Shown: piece after piece, positions 31,430 to 40,562 of the stretch
Position numbering within the stretch: position 1 is the stretch's first letter
Layout of the letters: each line of letters opens with the position of its first letter
NCBI GenBank assembly: GCA_026989355.1
Contig: JALSJM010000016.1
Span: 1 to 64,000, forward strand
Length of the DNA stretch: 64,000 nucleotides
Reading direction: 5' to 3'
Origin: Paracoccaceae bacterium
GTDB taxonomy: Bacteria; Pseudomonadota; Alphaproteobacteria; Rhodobacterales; Rhodobacteraceae
Notes under the pieces: model-generated
Told to the model about the DNA's origin: nothing
The model's input: only the letters and a program-made list of their open reading frames with translations
Databases searched by the model: none
Translations under genes and position numbers: made by a program

Positions 31430-32710
31430 TCACTCCTGCGTCAGTTCGGCAACCACCTTGGCAAGTTCCGGATGATCCTCAAGCCTGGCTACGGTGAAAG
31501 CCTCTTTCAGTTCTTCGGGGCCGAGAACGATGTTCTTTGCCACCTTCGGGCCCTCGCCCGCCGGCCCGTATGTCTGGCCGTTGACGGCAAAATAGACAGC
31601 CCCCGCATAGCCCGTCCGCAGCACCGGCGGATGCTCGGAAACGGGAACCACGTAACGCTCGCCGGCATCAAGGATCTTTTCGAGGATCACCGTGCCATCG
31701 GCCGTCTTCACCTGCATCCAGGCCGGACGCGTGGCGATGATGGCCACCGGCGCGGCAGGATCCTCGAGCACCTTGACGGTGCGTTCCTCGATGACCTGCG
31801 GCGCCGAAAGAGTGTTGCCGTTCGCCACCATGCCACGCTGTTCGCGATCGTTGCCTGTCAGGGCAAGGCTTGCAAAGGGCAGGGAAGGCGCCTTTGCGGA
31901 TGCGCCGCGCTCAGGCAGGCTGTCGGGGGCGGCGGTCGCGGCCAGAACCCCGGTTTCATCGGGATCGAGCGTCGAGATCGGGCCATCGCGCGCCACGAAT
32001 ACCGGCGTTTCCAGAGCCTCGGGGCGATAGAGGCGACGAAAGCTGTCGGGCGGCGGCACGGAAACGCCAGCGGCTTCTCCGGCAGTGGCAACGGCTTCCT
32101 CCGAAGGGGCCAGGGGATCAAGCGCCACCACCACGCCGGGCGCCTGTTCGACCGGCGCGAATTTCACCCGCTGGATTTCCTGCAGCACCGTCCAGCCGCC
32201 ATAGGCGACACCTCCGATCAGCAGCACCAGCACCAGAACCGCCCCCAGCGCGGCAGGCTCGAATCCAGAAAACACCGCCGTGCCACGCGGGATGAACGGG
32301 GTTTCGGGATCGGCGAAGGGATCCTTGCGCCGGACTCCTGCAACAGCATTGCGCGACACTCCGGCGGAGCGAGCGCCAGAGGCTTCGGCCGACATGCCGT
32401 GCACCTTTTCGAAATTGGCCTCTTCGCAGAACTTCCGGAATGCCCATTCGGAATCCATACCCAGATAACGGGCATAGGAACGCACGTAGCCGGCAATGAA
32501 GCCGGGGGTGTCGAAGGCCGAGGGATCGGCGTTTTCGATCGCGGCGATATAGGTGGCCTTGATCTTCAGCTCGCGCTGCACGTCAAGCAGGGATTTTCCC
32601 AGGGTTGCCCGCTCTCCGCGCATCATGTCGCCAAGACGCAGATCGTAGTCATCGAAGCCAAGCGGCCTCGGCGGCTCGCCCCCGATGGCCGACGCTTCAC
32701 GCCTGCTCAT
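31430..32710 (-). CDS. RodZ-like helix-turn-helix membrane protein (DUF4115)
   Basis: Protein of 426 residues. A cytoplasmic N-terminal HTH of the RodZ type (about 25-105, with [23 protein letters not shown]) is followed by one TM helix (about 153-173) and a periplasmic part ending in a DUF4115-like domain (GEKYVVPV-like beta-strands with [13 protein letters not shown]). RodZ links MreB to the cell-wall machinery and sets rod shape. Position upstream of ispG matches many alphaproteobacteria. It could also act as a transcription factor, but the HTH in RodZ mainly binds MreB. Confidence 0.85.
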   Translation of the reverse strand: MSRREASAIGGEPPRPLGFDDYDLRLGDMMRGERATLGKSLLDVQRELKIKATYIAAIENADPSAFDTPGFIAGYVRSYARYLGMDSEWAFRKFCEEANFEKVHGMSAEASGARSAGVSRNAVAGVRRKDPFADPETPFIPRGTAVFSGFEPAALGAVLVLVLLIGGVAYGGWTVLQEIQRVKFAPVEQAPGVVVALDPLAPSEEAVATAGEAAGVSVPPPDSFRRLYRPEALETPVFVARDGPISTLDPDETGVLAATAAPDSLPERGASAKAPSLPFASLALTGNDREQRGMVANGNTLSAPQVIEERTVKVLEDPAAPVAIIATRPAWMQVKTADGTVILEKILDAGERYVVPVSEHPPVLRTGYAGAVYFAVNGQTYGPAGEGPKVAKNIVLGPEELKEAFTVARLEDHPELAKVVAELTQE

Positions 32711-32835
32711 GAAATCTGCCCCTCATGCAACATTTTGTCCCCGTCCAGATGGCCTCCGGGCGCCCGATTCGCCCGCTGCCACTCTATTGGGGGAATGTTA
32801 TCACAGCGGAAACGATTATGCACCCTGCCCTTGCA

Positions 32836-34059
32836 TTATCCCGCAAGATCAGCACGATTAAGGGCGCATTGTGACCAAAGTGTGTCGAGCGCAGCAATCA
32901 GCCTGTCCATCTCGTCGGGGCCGTGCACGGGCGAAGGGGTGAAACGCAGCCGCTCGGTACCTCGCGGCACGGTGGGAAAGTTGATCGGCTGCACATAGAT
33001 GCCGTGATCCTCAAGCAGCATGTCCGACAGCATCTTGCATTTTACCGGATCGCCCACATGCACCGGCACGATATGGCTGCCATGATCGATCAGCGGCAGA
33101 CCGAGCCCGCGCAGACGGGTCTTCAGCACGCGGGCCTGGGTCTGGTGGATCTCGCGCAGGTGGGGATCCGTCTTGAGATGGCGGATCGAGGCGGCCGCCC
33201 CCGCAGCCACGGCCGGGGGCAGGGATGTGGTAAAGATGAAGCCCGGCGCATAGGATCGGATCGCATCGACCATGCGCGCCGAAGCGGCGATATAGCCCCC
33301 CATCACGCCGAAGGCCTTGCCCAGCGTGCCGTTGATGATGTCGATCCGGTGCATGAGGTTGTCGCGCTCGGCCACGCCGCCACCACGGGGGCCGTACATG
33401 CCTACCGCATGCACTTCGTCGATATAGGTCAGCGCGTTGAATTCCTCTGCCAGATCAATTATTTCCGCGATCGGACCGAAATCGCCGTCCATCGAATAGA
33501 CGCTTTCGAAGGCGATCAGTCTGGGCGTGTCGGGGGGCAATTCCTCAAGCAGCTGGCGCAGATGCGCCACATCGTTGTGGCGAAAGATCTTCTTGGGACA
33601 GCGGCCATGGCGGATACCGTGGATCATCGAGGCATGGTTGAGCTCGTCCGACAGGATGACAAGCCCCGGGATCAGCTGTGGCAGGGTGGAAAGGGTGGCA
33701 TCATTGGCGATATAGGCCGAGGTGAACAGAAGTGCCGCCTCTTTCCGGTGCAGGTCGGCGATTTCGGCTTCAAGCGCCTTGTGATAAACGGTCGTGCCCG
33801 AAATGTTGCGGGTGCCGCCCGAACCGGCGCCGGTGGCGTCAAGTGCCTCGTGCATGGCGGCAAGCACCTCGGGGTGCTGCCCCATGCCAAGGTAATCGTT
33901 GCCGCACCAGATGGTGACTTCGCGCGTGCTGCCATCGGGGCGGCGCCAGATGGCATGGGGGAAGGCGCCCTTCCTGCGCTCGATATCGATGAAGACGCGA
34001 TAGCGGCCCTCTTCGTGCAAGCGTTCGAGGGCTTCATCGATCCTGGCGGCGTAATCCAT
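32836..34059 (-). CDS. hemA: 5-aminolevulinate synthase
   Basis: PLP enzyme of the C4 pathway: glycine plus succinyl-CoA to 5-aminolevulinate, first step of all tetrapyrroles. The 407 residues match the Rhodobacter enzymes closely from the MDY start through [13 protein letters not shown] and [15 protein letters not shown]. The PLP lysine is Lys248 (NGTLGKAFG). It supplies precursors for the heme and heme d1 made by the nir cluster in this window. An FNR/NNR-like box lies 152 bp upstream of the start, in line with known oxygen control of hemA in Rhodobacter. Confidence 0.97.
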   Translation of the reverse strand: MDYAARIDEALERLHEEGRYRVFIDIERRKGAFPHAIWRRPDGSTREVTIWCGNDYLGMGQHPEVLAAMHEALDATGAGSGGTRNISGTTVYHKALEAEIADLHRKEAALLFTSAYIANDATLSTLPQLIPGLVILSDELNHASMIHGIRHGRCPKKIFRHNDVAHLRQLLEELPPDTPRLIAFESVYSMDGDFGPIAEIIDLAEEFNALTYIDEVHAVGMYGPRGGGVAERDNLMHRIDIINGTLGKAFGVMGGYIAASARMVDAIRSYAPGFIFTTSLPPAVAAGAAASIRHLKTDPHLREIHQTQARVLKTRLRGLGLPLIDHGSHIVPVHVGDPVKCKMLSDMLLEDHGIYVQPINFPTVPRGTERLRFTPSPVHGPDEMDRLIAALDTLWSQCALNRADLAG

Positions 34060-34204
34060 CGGGCTCTCCCATCTGTGGCGCTATGCGCGGCGGCGCTTCG
34101 GGGCCGTTCTTGCTGCGGTGCGGGGCTTCGAAGAATCACCTGCCCTGCGCGCGGCAACAGGATAATTCCCGGCCCCTTCCTGCAACAGCGCGCAAATTGA
34201 CGCT

Positions 34205-34218
34205 ATGACTTCCGTCAA
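34205..34218 (-). promoter_or_regulatory. FNR/NNR-like box upstream of hemA
   Basis: ATGAC-TTCC-GTCAA (TTGACGGAAGTCAT on the hemA strand) matches the TTGAC-N4-GTCAA pattern except for one outer base. Its centre is 152 bp before the hemA ATG, further away than the other boxes here, so a longer leader or upstream activation would be needed. hemA of Rhodobacter is known to be under FnrL control. Chance occurrence cannot be excluded. Confidence 0.45.
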
Positions 34219-34241
34219 GCCCGGAGCGGGGCAGGCGCCCT

Positions 34242-34871
34242 TCAGTCACGGATCACCACCCGGCAATCCCCCGCCCCGCCGGCTTCGGCGTTGCAGCGGG
34301 CAAGGGCCTCGGCCGCGGCCCCGTTCCCCCTGGCAAAGGCCCAGTGCCCGGTCGAGGGCGAGGCCGCAAAAGCCTTGGGGCCGCGCGCCCGGCGGTATTT
34401 GCGAAAGCCCCGGGTGGCATCCTGATTGAGCTGCAGTACGCGCGGTTTCCATCCCCTCGGGTAAACTTCGGCCACGATCACGCAGGGCCTGCCCCCCTTG
34501 CGCGCCGCCTCGCAGCCCCCCAGCGCCGCCGCCCGCGCCGCCTCTGCCGAATGATGCCCCATGGCAAACAGGGTGGTTTCCCGCGCCAGCAGCCCGGCCG
34601 AAGGCGCCACCGCGATGGCGCCGTAATATTTCATCGGCATCTGCTGCTGCTTCATGATCCGGGGCAGCAGCTTCAGCGCCTGCTTGTCGGCAGGGGCAAG
34701 GAAATCGTGGTCGATCAGCCGCATTTCGGCATGTTTCGGCGAAAACAGCATGGCCTTCGCCGCCTTGCCGGAAACCGGCAGGCCCTGTGCCCCGGCCATC
34801 CCGGCCGCCCAGGGGGCAAGACCTGCCCCGAGCAGGGCCGCCGCGGCCCCGGTCATGCGCAAACCCTTCAT
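34242..34871 (-). CDS. exported conserved protein of unknown function
   Basis: Protein of 209 residues with a signal peptide (about 1-29, MKGLRMTGAAAALL...AGAQG). The mature part has two cysteine-containing repeats of the type AAxxALxxCxAxRxxGxPCVIVA and AAEALARCNAEAGGAGDCRVV, resembling DUF4189-like proteins. Short proteins of this kind sit beside hemA in Rhodobacterales and are sometimes mislabelled as 5-aminolevulinate synthase; it has no such fold. The function is unknown. It lies 182 bp upstream of hemA on the same strand. The ATG at 34871 is favoured because it opens a clear signal peptide. Confidence 0.65.
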   Translation of the reverse strand: MKGLRMTGAAAALLGAGLAPWAAGMAGAQGLPVSGKAAKAMLFSPKHAEMRLIDHDFLAPADKQALKLLPRIMKQQQMPMKYYGAIAVAPSAGLLARETTLFAMGHHSAEAARAAALGGCEAARKGGRPCVIVAEVYPRGWKPRVLQLNQDATRGFRKYRRARGPKAFAASPSTGHWAFARGNGAAAEALARCNAEAGGAGDCRVVIRD

Positions 34872-35024
34872 CACCGGATACCCCGCTGCAAACCTTCCCC
34901 CCAAGCCTAGCGCGCCTCGTCGCCTTGATCCAGCCCCCTTGCAGGATGGGGCTGGACACCCTGCAGCCGATCACTAGGGTCGGAACCCGTTGATCCTGGT
35001 TTCGAACACCGAAGGAGACCCGTC

Positions 35025-36419
35025 ATGACAGCCACCCCCGAAGCCGTTCTGGCCCGTATCGACGAAACCCTGCCCGAGGCCACCGAACGCCTGCTTGATC
35101 TGCTGCGCATCCCCTCGGTATCTACCGATCCGGCCCATGCCGGCGATTGCCGGGCGGCAGCCGAATGGCTGGTGAACGATCTGCGAAGACTCGGGCTGGC
35201 GGCTGAAATCCACCCCACTCCCGGCCATCCCATGGTGGTGGCGAAAACGCCGAACATGGGCGACCATTCCCTGCCCCATGTGCTGTTTTACGGCCATTAC
35301 GACGTGCAGCCGGCCGACCCGCTGGACCTGTGGAAACGCCCGCCCTTCGATTCGGCGCTCGAAGACACTCCCGAAGGCAAGGTGATCCGGGGCCGCGGCG
35401 CGTCTGACGACAAGGGCCAGCTGATGACCTTTGTCGAGGCCTGCCGTGCCTGGATCTCCGTGCATGACGAACTGCCGCTCAGAATCACCTTCTTCTTCGA
35501 GGGCGAAGAGGAAAGCGGCTCGCCCTCGCTGGTGCCCTTCATGAAGGAAAACGCCGATATTCTCGGGGCCGATCTGGCGCTTATCTGCGATACCGGCCTG
35601 TTCGGCAGGGATACTCCGGCGATCGTCACCTCCCTGCGCGGGCTTCTGGGTGAAGAGATCACCATCCGCGCCGCCGATCGCGATCTGCATTCGGGCATGT
35701 ATGGCGGCCTGGCCCGCAACCCGGCACATGTGCTGGCGCAGATCATCGCCGATCTTCATGACGGCAAGGGGCGGGTGACGTTGCCCGGTTTCCATGATGG
35801 CGTGCCAGAGCTTTCGCCCGGGCAGCGTGCCCAGTGGAAGGCGCTCGATTTCGACGCTGCCGCCTTCCTGGGCGAGGCAGGCCTGGCAATCCCCGCCGGC
35901 GAAGCCGGGCGGATGCCGCTCGAAATGATCTGGTCGCGCCCCACGGCCGAGGTGAACGGCATGGAAAGCGGCTATACCGGCGCAGGGTTCAAGACGGTGC
36001 TGCCGGCCGAGGCTCGCGCCAAGATCAGCTTTCGCCTGGTGGGCCGGCAGGATCCTCTGAAGATCCGCGAAACCTTTCGCACATGGGTGCGCGCCCGCCT
36101 GCCCGCCGATTGCCGGGTGGAATTCACCGGACACGGAGCTTCGCCCGCTTCGGTGATGGCCACCGACAACCCGGCCTTCGAAAAGACCCGCCGCGCGCTT
36201 TCGCGGGAATGGCCGCGCGAGGCGGCCTTCGTGGGATGCGGCGGCTCGATCCCGGTGGCCGGCCATTTCCGGGAAATCCTCGGCATGGACGCATTGCTCA
36301 CCGGTTTCGGGCGGGACGATGACAACATCCACAGCCCGAACGAGAAATACGATCTGGAATGCTTCCACAAGGGTATCCGCTCATGGGCGCGGATCATCGC
36401 GGCGCTGGCCTCCGGCTGA
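35025..36419 (+). CDS. M20 family metallopeptidase (dipeptidase)
   Basis: Zinc amidohydrolase of 464 residues of the ArgE/DapE/CPG2 fold. Metal-binding and catalytic residues are visible: FYGHYDVQP (His, Asp), RGASDDKGQ (bridging Asp), FEGEEESGS (catalytic Glu and ligand Glu), CDTG (Asp) and the late NIHSPNEKY (His). It probably hydrolyses dipeptides or acylated amino acids. The ATG at 35025 follows AAGGAG. It is divergent from the exported protein gene. Confidence 0.9.
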   Translation: MTATPEAVLARIDETLPEATERLLDLLRIPSVSTDPAHAGDCRAAAEWLVNDLRRLGLAAEIHPTPGHPMVVAKTPNMGDHSLPHVLFYGHYDVQPADPLDLWKRPPFDSALEDTPEGKVIRGRGASDDKGQLMTFVEACRAWISVHDELPLRITFFFEGEEESGSPSLVPFMKENADILGADLALICDTGLFGRDTPAIVTSLRGLLGEEITIRAADRDLHSGMYGGLARNPAHVLAQIIADLHDGKGRVTLPGFHDGVPELSPGQRAQWKALDFDAAAFLGEAGLAIPAGEAGRMPLEMIWSRPTAEVNGMESGYTGAGFKTVLPAEARAKISFRLVGRQDPLKIRETFRTWVRARLPADCRVEFTGHGASPASVMATDNPAFEKTRRALSREWPREAAFVGCGGSIPVAGHFREILGMDALLTGFGRDDDNIHSPNEKYDLECFHKGIRSWARIIAALASG

Positions 36420-36454
36420 ACGGCACAGCTGCCCGGGCACGGGCGCGCACGGCA

Positions 36455-36706
36455 TTACCCGCGGTGCTGTTGCGAGGGGCGTTTGTGCCGCGCGGCACGG
36501 CGCAGCCGCGAAAGCTTCAGCCCCAGCAGCAGCCAGGGCAGACCGTGAAATGCCACATCGAACCAGTCGATCGTGCGCATCATGCCCCCTTCGGCCAGAA
36601 TCCGGGATTTTTCCCACAGATGCGGCGGCGCAAAGGGGGCCAGGCCGACAAGGCCCGCGAAGATCATGAACTGATAGAGCGGGGTCTGATCGATCAGCTT
36701 CAGCAT
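36455..36706 (-). CDS. small membrane protein of unknown function
   Basis: Protein of 83 residues with an N-terminal hydrophobic helix (about 10-27), a LWEKSRILAEGG linker, a second hydrophobic stretch (about 47-65) and a basic tail. Similar short proteins are known in Rhodobacterales, where some carry an unfounded RND-transporter label. No function can be assigned. It is convergent with the M20 peptidase gene and lies next to tRNA-Asp. Confidence 0.6.
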   Translation of the reverse strand: MLKLIDQTPLYQFMIFAGLVGLAPFAPPHLWEKSRILAEGGMMRTIDWFDVAFHGLPWLLLGLKLSRLRRAARHKRPSQQHRG

Positions 36707-36742
36707 GGCATGCGGTGCTTTCCGGGAAACGGTGGCGGGAAA

Positions 36743-36819
36743 TGGCGCGGTTGACGGGGCTCGAACCCGCGACCCCCGGCGTGACAGGCCGGTACTCTAA
36801 CCAACTGAGCTACAACCGC
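36743..36819 (-). tRNA. tRNA-Asp (GTC), copy 1
   Basis: The 77-nt cloverleaf reads GCGGTTGTAGCTCAGTTGG at the 5' end, with anticodon GTC in CCTGTCACG, T-loop TTCGAGC and an encoded CCA end. The acceptor stem GCGGTTG/CAACCGC is perfect. It differs from the next copy by one base in the T-loop. Confidence 0.97.
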
Positions 36820-36865
36820 ACGGCTGCGTTCACGGCAGGGCCTGCATGCGCATGGTCGGACAGCG

Positions 36866-36942
36866 TGGCGCGGTTGACGGGACTCGAACCCGCGACCCCC
36901 GGCGTGACAGGCCGGTACTCTAACCAACTGAGCTACAACCGC
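36866..36942 (-). tRNA. tRNA-Asp (GTC), copy 2
   Basis: A second 77-nt tRNA-Asp lies 46 bp upstream (in transcription) of copy 1. It has the same acceptor stem, anticodon GTC and encoded CCA, and the T-loop is TTCGAGT. The two copies are probably co-transcribed. Confidence 0.97.
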
Positions 36943-37070
36943 CTGCTGCCCGTTCCGGCAATGCCCGAACGTGTGGGAGCTTTTAGGACCGCACAGGTGC
37001 CGCGTCAATGGAAATCCCGCTTTTCTGCCACGAAAATCATAAGCTGCTCCCGGGCGGCCCTGACGGGCTT

Positions 37071-38465
37071 TCAGGCCGCTTCCATCAGCCCCTCGGCCCT
37101 GAGCCTGGACTCTGTCCTGTCAAAGGCGGCAAGGGCGCGCTCGATCAGCATGTCTATTTCCGCGCGCGAAATCACCAGCGGCGGCGCAATGATCATGCGG
37201 TCGCCCACATGGCGCATCACCAGCCCTTCTTCGAAGCAGAAATCGCGGCAGATCAGCCCCGCCGTGCCCGGCCCCGCGGCGAAGGCCGCCCGTGATGCCT
37301 TGTCGGGGGTCAGCGCCACCGAAGCCATCATGCCGCTGATCACCGCCTCGCCCACCAGCGGATGTTCGGCAAGTGTTGCCCATTTCTGCGCGAGATAGGG
37401 CCCGGTATCCTCGGCCACACGTGCAATGATTCGCTCGTCTTCCAGAATTCGCAGGTTCTCAAGTGCCACCGCCGCCGAGACGGGATGGGCAGAATAGGTA
37501 TAGCCGTGAAAGAATTCGCCGCCTTCGGCGATCACTCCGGCCACCTCTTCGCTTGCCACCGAAGCCCCGATCGGCGCATAGCCCGAACTCAGCCCCTTGG
37601 CGATGGTCATGATGTCGGGGCGGATGTTCCATGTCTGAGCGCCAAACCAGTTGCCGGTGCGGCCGAATCCGGTGATCACCTCGTCGGCGATCAGCAGGAT
37701 CTCGTGTTCGTCGCAGATGCGCTGGATTTCGGGCCAGTAGCTTTCGGGCGGCACGATCACCCCACCCGCCCCCTGCACCGGCTCGGCAATGAAGGCGGCC
37801 ACCCGCCCTTCGCCGATCTCGGCGATCTTCGCTTCCAGTTCGCGCGCCCGCATCAGGCCGAACGCCTCGGGACTCATCCCGCCGCCCTCGGCCCACCAGG
37901 CGGGCTGGCCGATATATTCGATATCGGGAATCGGAATACCGCCCTGAGCATGCATCGCCGCCATTCCGCCAAGGCTTGCCGCACCCACGGTTGAGCCGTG
38001 ATAGGCGTTGTGGCGGCTGATGAACACCGTCTTTTCCGGCTTGCCCTTCAGGGCCCAGTAATGGCGCACCAGGCGGATGTTGGTATCGTTGGCATCCGAG
38101 CCGCCGGTTGAAAAGAAAACATGCTTCAGATCCCCCGGCGCCAGTTCGGCGATCCGCCGTGCAAGCGCGATCGCAGGGGGGTGGGTGGTCTGGAAGAAGG
38201 TATTGTAATAGGGCAGTTCCAGCATCTGCTCATGCGCTGCCCTTGCAAGCTCGTCGCGCCCGTAGCCGATATTGCAGCACCACAGGCCGGCCATGCCGTC
38301 GAGCAGTTCGTTGCCGTCGCTGTCGGTCAGCATCACACCGCGTGCACGGGTGATCACCCGCGCACCCTTCCCTGCCAGATCGGCATTGTGGGTGAAGGGG
38401 TGCAGGTGGTGGGCGGCATCAAGCGCCTGAAGGTCGGATGTCGGCATGTTGTGAAGGATCGGCAT
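37071..38465 (-). CDS. class III aminotransferase, probably putrescine/polyamine:pyruvate
   Basis: PLP enzyme of 464 residues. The PLP pocket has ADEVITGFGRTG and the lysine is in MTIAKGLSSGYAPIG. Overall it looks like SpuC-type polyamine-pyruvate transaminases. Its place downstream of a polyamine ABC transporter, sharing an operator with it, supports this substrate over taurine or beta-alanine. A GTGTTATAACAC palindrome is centred 43.5 bp upstream of the ATG and overlaps a possible -10 TATAAC, so it has its own regulated promoter. Start MPILHNMPTSD at 38465; MPTSD at 38447 is possible. Confidence 0.85.
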   Translation of the reverse strand: MPILHNMPTSDLQALDAAHHLHPFTHNADLAGKGARVITRARGVMLTDSDGNELLDGMAGLWCCNIGYGRDELARAAHEQMLELPYYNTFFQTTHPPAIALARRIAELAPGDLKHVFFSTGGSDANDTNIRLVRHYWALKGKPEKTVFISRHNAYHGSTVGAASLGGMAAMHAQGGIPIPDIEYIGQPAWWAEGGGMSPEAFGLMRARELEAKIAEIGEGRVAAFIAEPVQGAGGVIVPPESYWPEIQRICDEHEILLIADEVITGFGRTGNWFGAQTWNIRPDIMTIAKGLSSGYAPIGASVASEEVAGVIAEGGEFFHGYTYSAHPVSAAVALENLRILEDERIIARVAEDTGPYLAQKWATLAEHPLVGEAVISGMMASVALTPDKASRAAFAAGPGTAGLICRDFCFEEGLVMRHVGDRMIIAPPLVISRAEIDMLIERALAAFDRTESRLRAEGLMEAA

Positions 38466-38502
38466 GGACGAAGCTCTCTTGCGGAAACAGGTTCTTCTTC
38501 AG

Positions 38503-38514
38503 GTGTTATAACAC
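38503..38514. promoter_or_regulatory. palindromic operator before the aminotransferase gene
   Basis: GTGTTATAACAC is a perfect 12-bp palindrome in the 112-bp gap between the transporter ATPase and the aminotransferase gene. The same 12 bp recur in the binding-protein/gntR gap at 42659-42670. It overlaps a candidate -10 (TATAAC), fitting a repressor site. The proposed binder is the GntR protein encoded at 42762. Confidence 0.75.
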
Positions 38515-38577
38515 ATTGGGTAAATTGCAAGCGGCACCTGCGGCGCCCTTGTCGGCCACCGCCCGCCCCGGCACTCT

Positions 38578-39708
38578 TCAGCCGCCGGACGACAGCGCAT
38601 TTTCGGGCAGGATCAGCATGTCGTCGGCGCGCCACCAGGCGGTGACGGGGCTGCCGCTTTCGGCCTGCATCAGGCGGTCGGCCTCTTTTTCGCTGACCAG
38701 CGCGGCCAGAGAGGCGCCCCCTGCAAGCAGGATCTCGGCGATCGAACTGTTGCCCTGGAAGGCGACATCACCGAGATGCCCGGCGACAGCGATGGCATCT
38801 GCCGATTCGGGCGGTGCATCCGCCAGCTTCACCCGCTCGGGACGCACCGCAAGAACAAGCCCCCCCTGCCCGCTTGCGGGAAGGCGCGCCGAAGACACCC
38901 TGACACGGCCGAGCTCTGCCGTCTCCAGCGTGGTTTCAGCCTGCGTGGCCCCGTCATGCTGCCCGATCACGGCGAACATGTTTATCGAACCGATGAAATC
39001 GGCCACGAAGCGATCAACCGGCTGCTTGTAAAGGCCGGCGGGCGTGTCGAGCTGGCGCAGCCGTCCGGCCTCGAGCACGGCGATGCGGTCGGCCATGGCC
39101 AGCGCCTCGGACTGGTCATGGGTCACGATCACGAAGCTTACGCCCACGCTTTCCTGAAGTTTCACCAGTTCCAGGCGCATCGCATCGCGCAGCTTGGCAT
39201 CAAGCGCCGAAAGCGGCTCGTCCAGCAGCAGCACCTTGGGCCGCTTCACCAGCGCCCGCGCCAGTGCCACCCGCTGGCGCTGCCCCCCCGAAAGCTGATC
39301 GGGCTTCCTGTGGGCGAAATCGGAAAGATGGACCTGCGCCAGCGCTTCCTCCACCTTGGCCGCGATCTCGGGTTTCGGCAGACGTTCGAGCTTCAGCCCG
39401 TAGGCCACGTTATCGGCCACGCTCATGTGCGGAAATACCGCGTAGGACTGAAACACCATGTTGACCGGCCGCTTGTTGGCGGGAATGCCGGCCATGTCCT
39501 GTCCATCGATCATGATGTGGCCCTCGGTGGCGGTTTCCAGACCGGCAATGATGCGCAGCAGGGTTGACTTGCCACAGCCCGAAGGCCCGAGCAGCGCGAA
39601 GATCTCGCCCGGGCGGATGTCAAGGGTGATATTCTCGAGCGCGGTGAAGCTGCCGAAACGCTTGGTGACATTCTGCACCGAAATGATCGGGGGGGCGGTT
39701 TCGCTCAT
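38578..39708 (-). CDS. polyamine ABC transporter ATP-binding protein
   Basis: ABC ATPase of 376 residues of the PotA/PotG type. Walker A GPSGCGKST is at 41-49, the signature LSGGQRQRVALARALV and Walker B LLLDEPLSALD are present, and a C-terminal TOBE-like regulatory domain occupies about 290-376. It energises uptake of putrescine or spermidine. The start overlaps the permease stop as ATGA. Confidence 0.93.
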   Translation of the reverse strand: MSETAPPIISVQNVTKRFGSFTALENITLDIRPGEIFALLGPSGCGKSTLLRIIAGLETATEGHIMIDGQDMAGIPANKRPVNMVFQSYAVFPHMSVADNVAYGLKLERLPKPEIAAKVEEALAQVHLSDFAHRKPDQLSGGQRQRVALARALVKRPKVLLLDEPLSALDAKLRDAMRLELVKLQESVGVSFVIVTHDQSEALAMADRIAVLEAGRLRQLDTPAGLYKQPVDRFVADFIGSINMFAVIGQHDGATQAETTLETAELGRVRVSSARLPASGQGGLVLAVRPERVKLADAPPESADAIAVAGHLGDVAFQGNSSIAEILLAGGASLAALVSEKEADRLMQAESGSPVTAWWRADDMLILPENALSSGG

Positions 39709-40562
39709 TTTCGGGGTTCCTCGAAGCTCTGGAAACGCATCGCCACGAAGGTGACGGCCAGGGTGATCAGGATCAGGATGGTGGAGGCGGCGTTGATCTC
39801 GGGGGTAACGGAAAAACGCACCATCGAATAGACCTTGATCGGGAAGGTCACCGTGTTGGGACCCGAGGTGAAGAAGGTGATCACGAAGTCATCAAGGCTG
39901 AGGGTAAAGGCCAGCAGCGCGCCGGCCACCAGCCCCGGCCTCATGTGCGGCAGCAGGATGTCGCGGAACACCTGGAATTCGCTGGCGCCAAGATCCCTTG
40001 CCGCCTCTTCCATCTCGCGGTTGAAGGAATTGAGCCGGGTGCGGATCACCATCGCCGCGAAGGGAAAGGAAAAGGTGATATGGGCGATGATGATGTTGGT
40101 CAGGTTCAGCGGAAAGGCAACATCGCGCGGAACATAAAGCCCGAAGGACGAGAAGAACACCGCAAGGCTGACCCCCATGCAGATCTCGGGAATCACGATC
40201 GGCAGCGAAACCATCCCTTCGTAAACGGGCTTCAGCGGAAAGCGGAAGCGCCACAGCACCACCGCGGTAACAGCACCGAGGATCACCGCGAATATGGTGG
40301 AAACAAGGGCGATGGTCAGGGAATTGATGAAGGATTCCACCAGCGCATCGTTGTTGAAGGCCTTTTCGTAATACTTGGTGGTGAACCCCTTCCAGATCAC
40401 GTTCCCGCCGCGCCGTGAATCGTTGAACGAGAAAATGACCAGCACCACGATCGGCGCATAGAGAAAGATCGCCCCCAGAAAGAAGACAAGCCGCAGCGAT
40501 ACCTTGCGCGAATAGTCGAAAGGCCCCGCGGGCGCGCGTTTCTGACGGGTTCTGCTAACCAC
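39705..40562 (-). CDS. polyamine ABC transporter permease (PotC/PotI-like)
   Basis: Inner-membrane permease of 285 residues with six predicted helices. The cytoplasmic EAARDLGASEFQVFRDILLP loop is the ATPase-coupling (EAA) motif. The GTG at 40562 is chosen because GGGAGGAAG lies 6 bp upstream; it overlaps the stop of the preceding permease by 8 bp. It pairs with the upstream permease as the second membrane subunit. Confidence 0.9.
   Translation of the reverse strand: MVSRTRQKRAPAGPFDYSRKVSLRLVFFLGAIFLYAPIVVLVIFSFNDSRRGGNVIWKGFTTKYYEKAFNNDALVESFINSLTIALVSTIFAVILGAVTAVVLWRFRFPLKPVYEGMVSLPIVIPEICMGVSLAVFFSSFGLYVPRDVAFPLNLTNIIIAHITFSFPFAAMVIRTRLNSFNREMEEAARDLGASEFQVFRDILLPHMRPGLVAGALLAFTLSLDDFVITFFTSGPNTVTFPIKVYSMVRFSVTPEINAASTILILITLAVTFVAMRFQSFEEPRK

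Noticed and set aside
34197-34218. Longer inverted repeat TTGACG...CGTCAA with a 10-bp spacer upstream of hemA
   Set aside because: It overlaps the better-fitting 14-bp box at 34205-34218; the longer spacing matches no known regulator.
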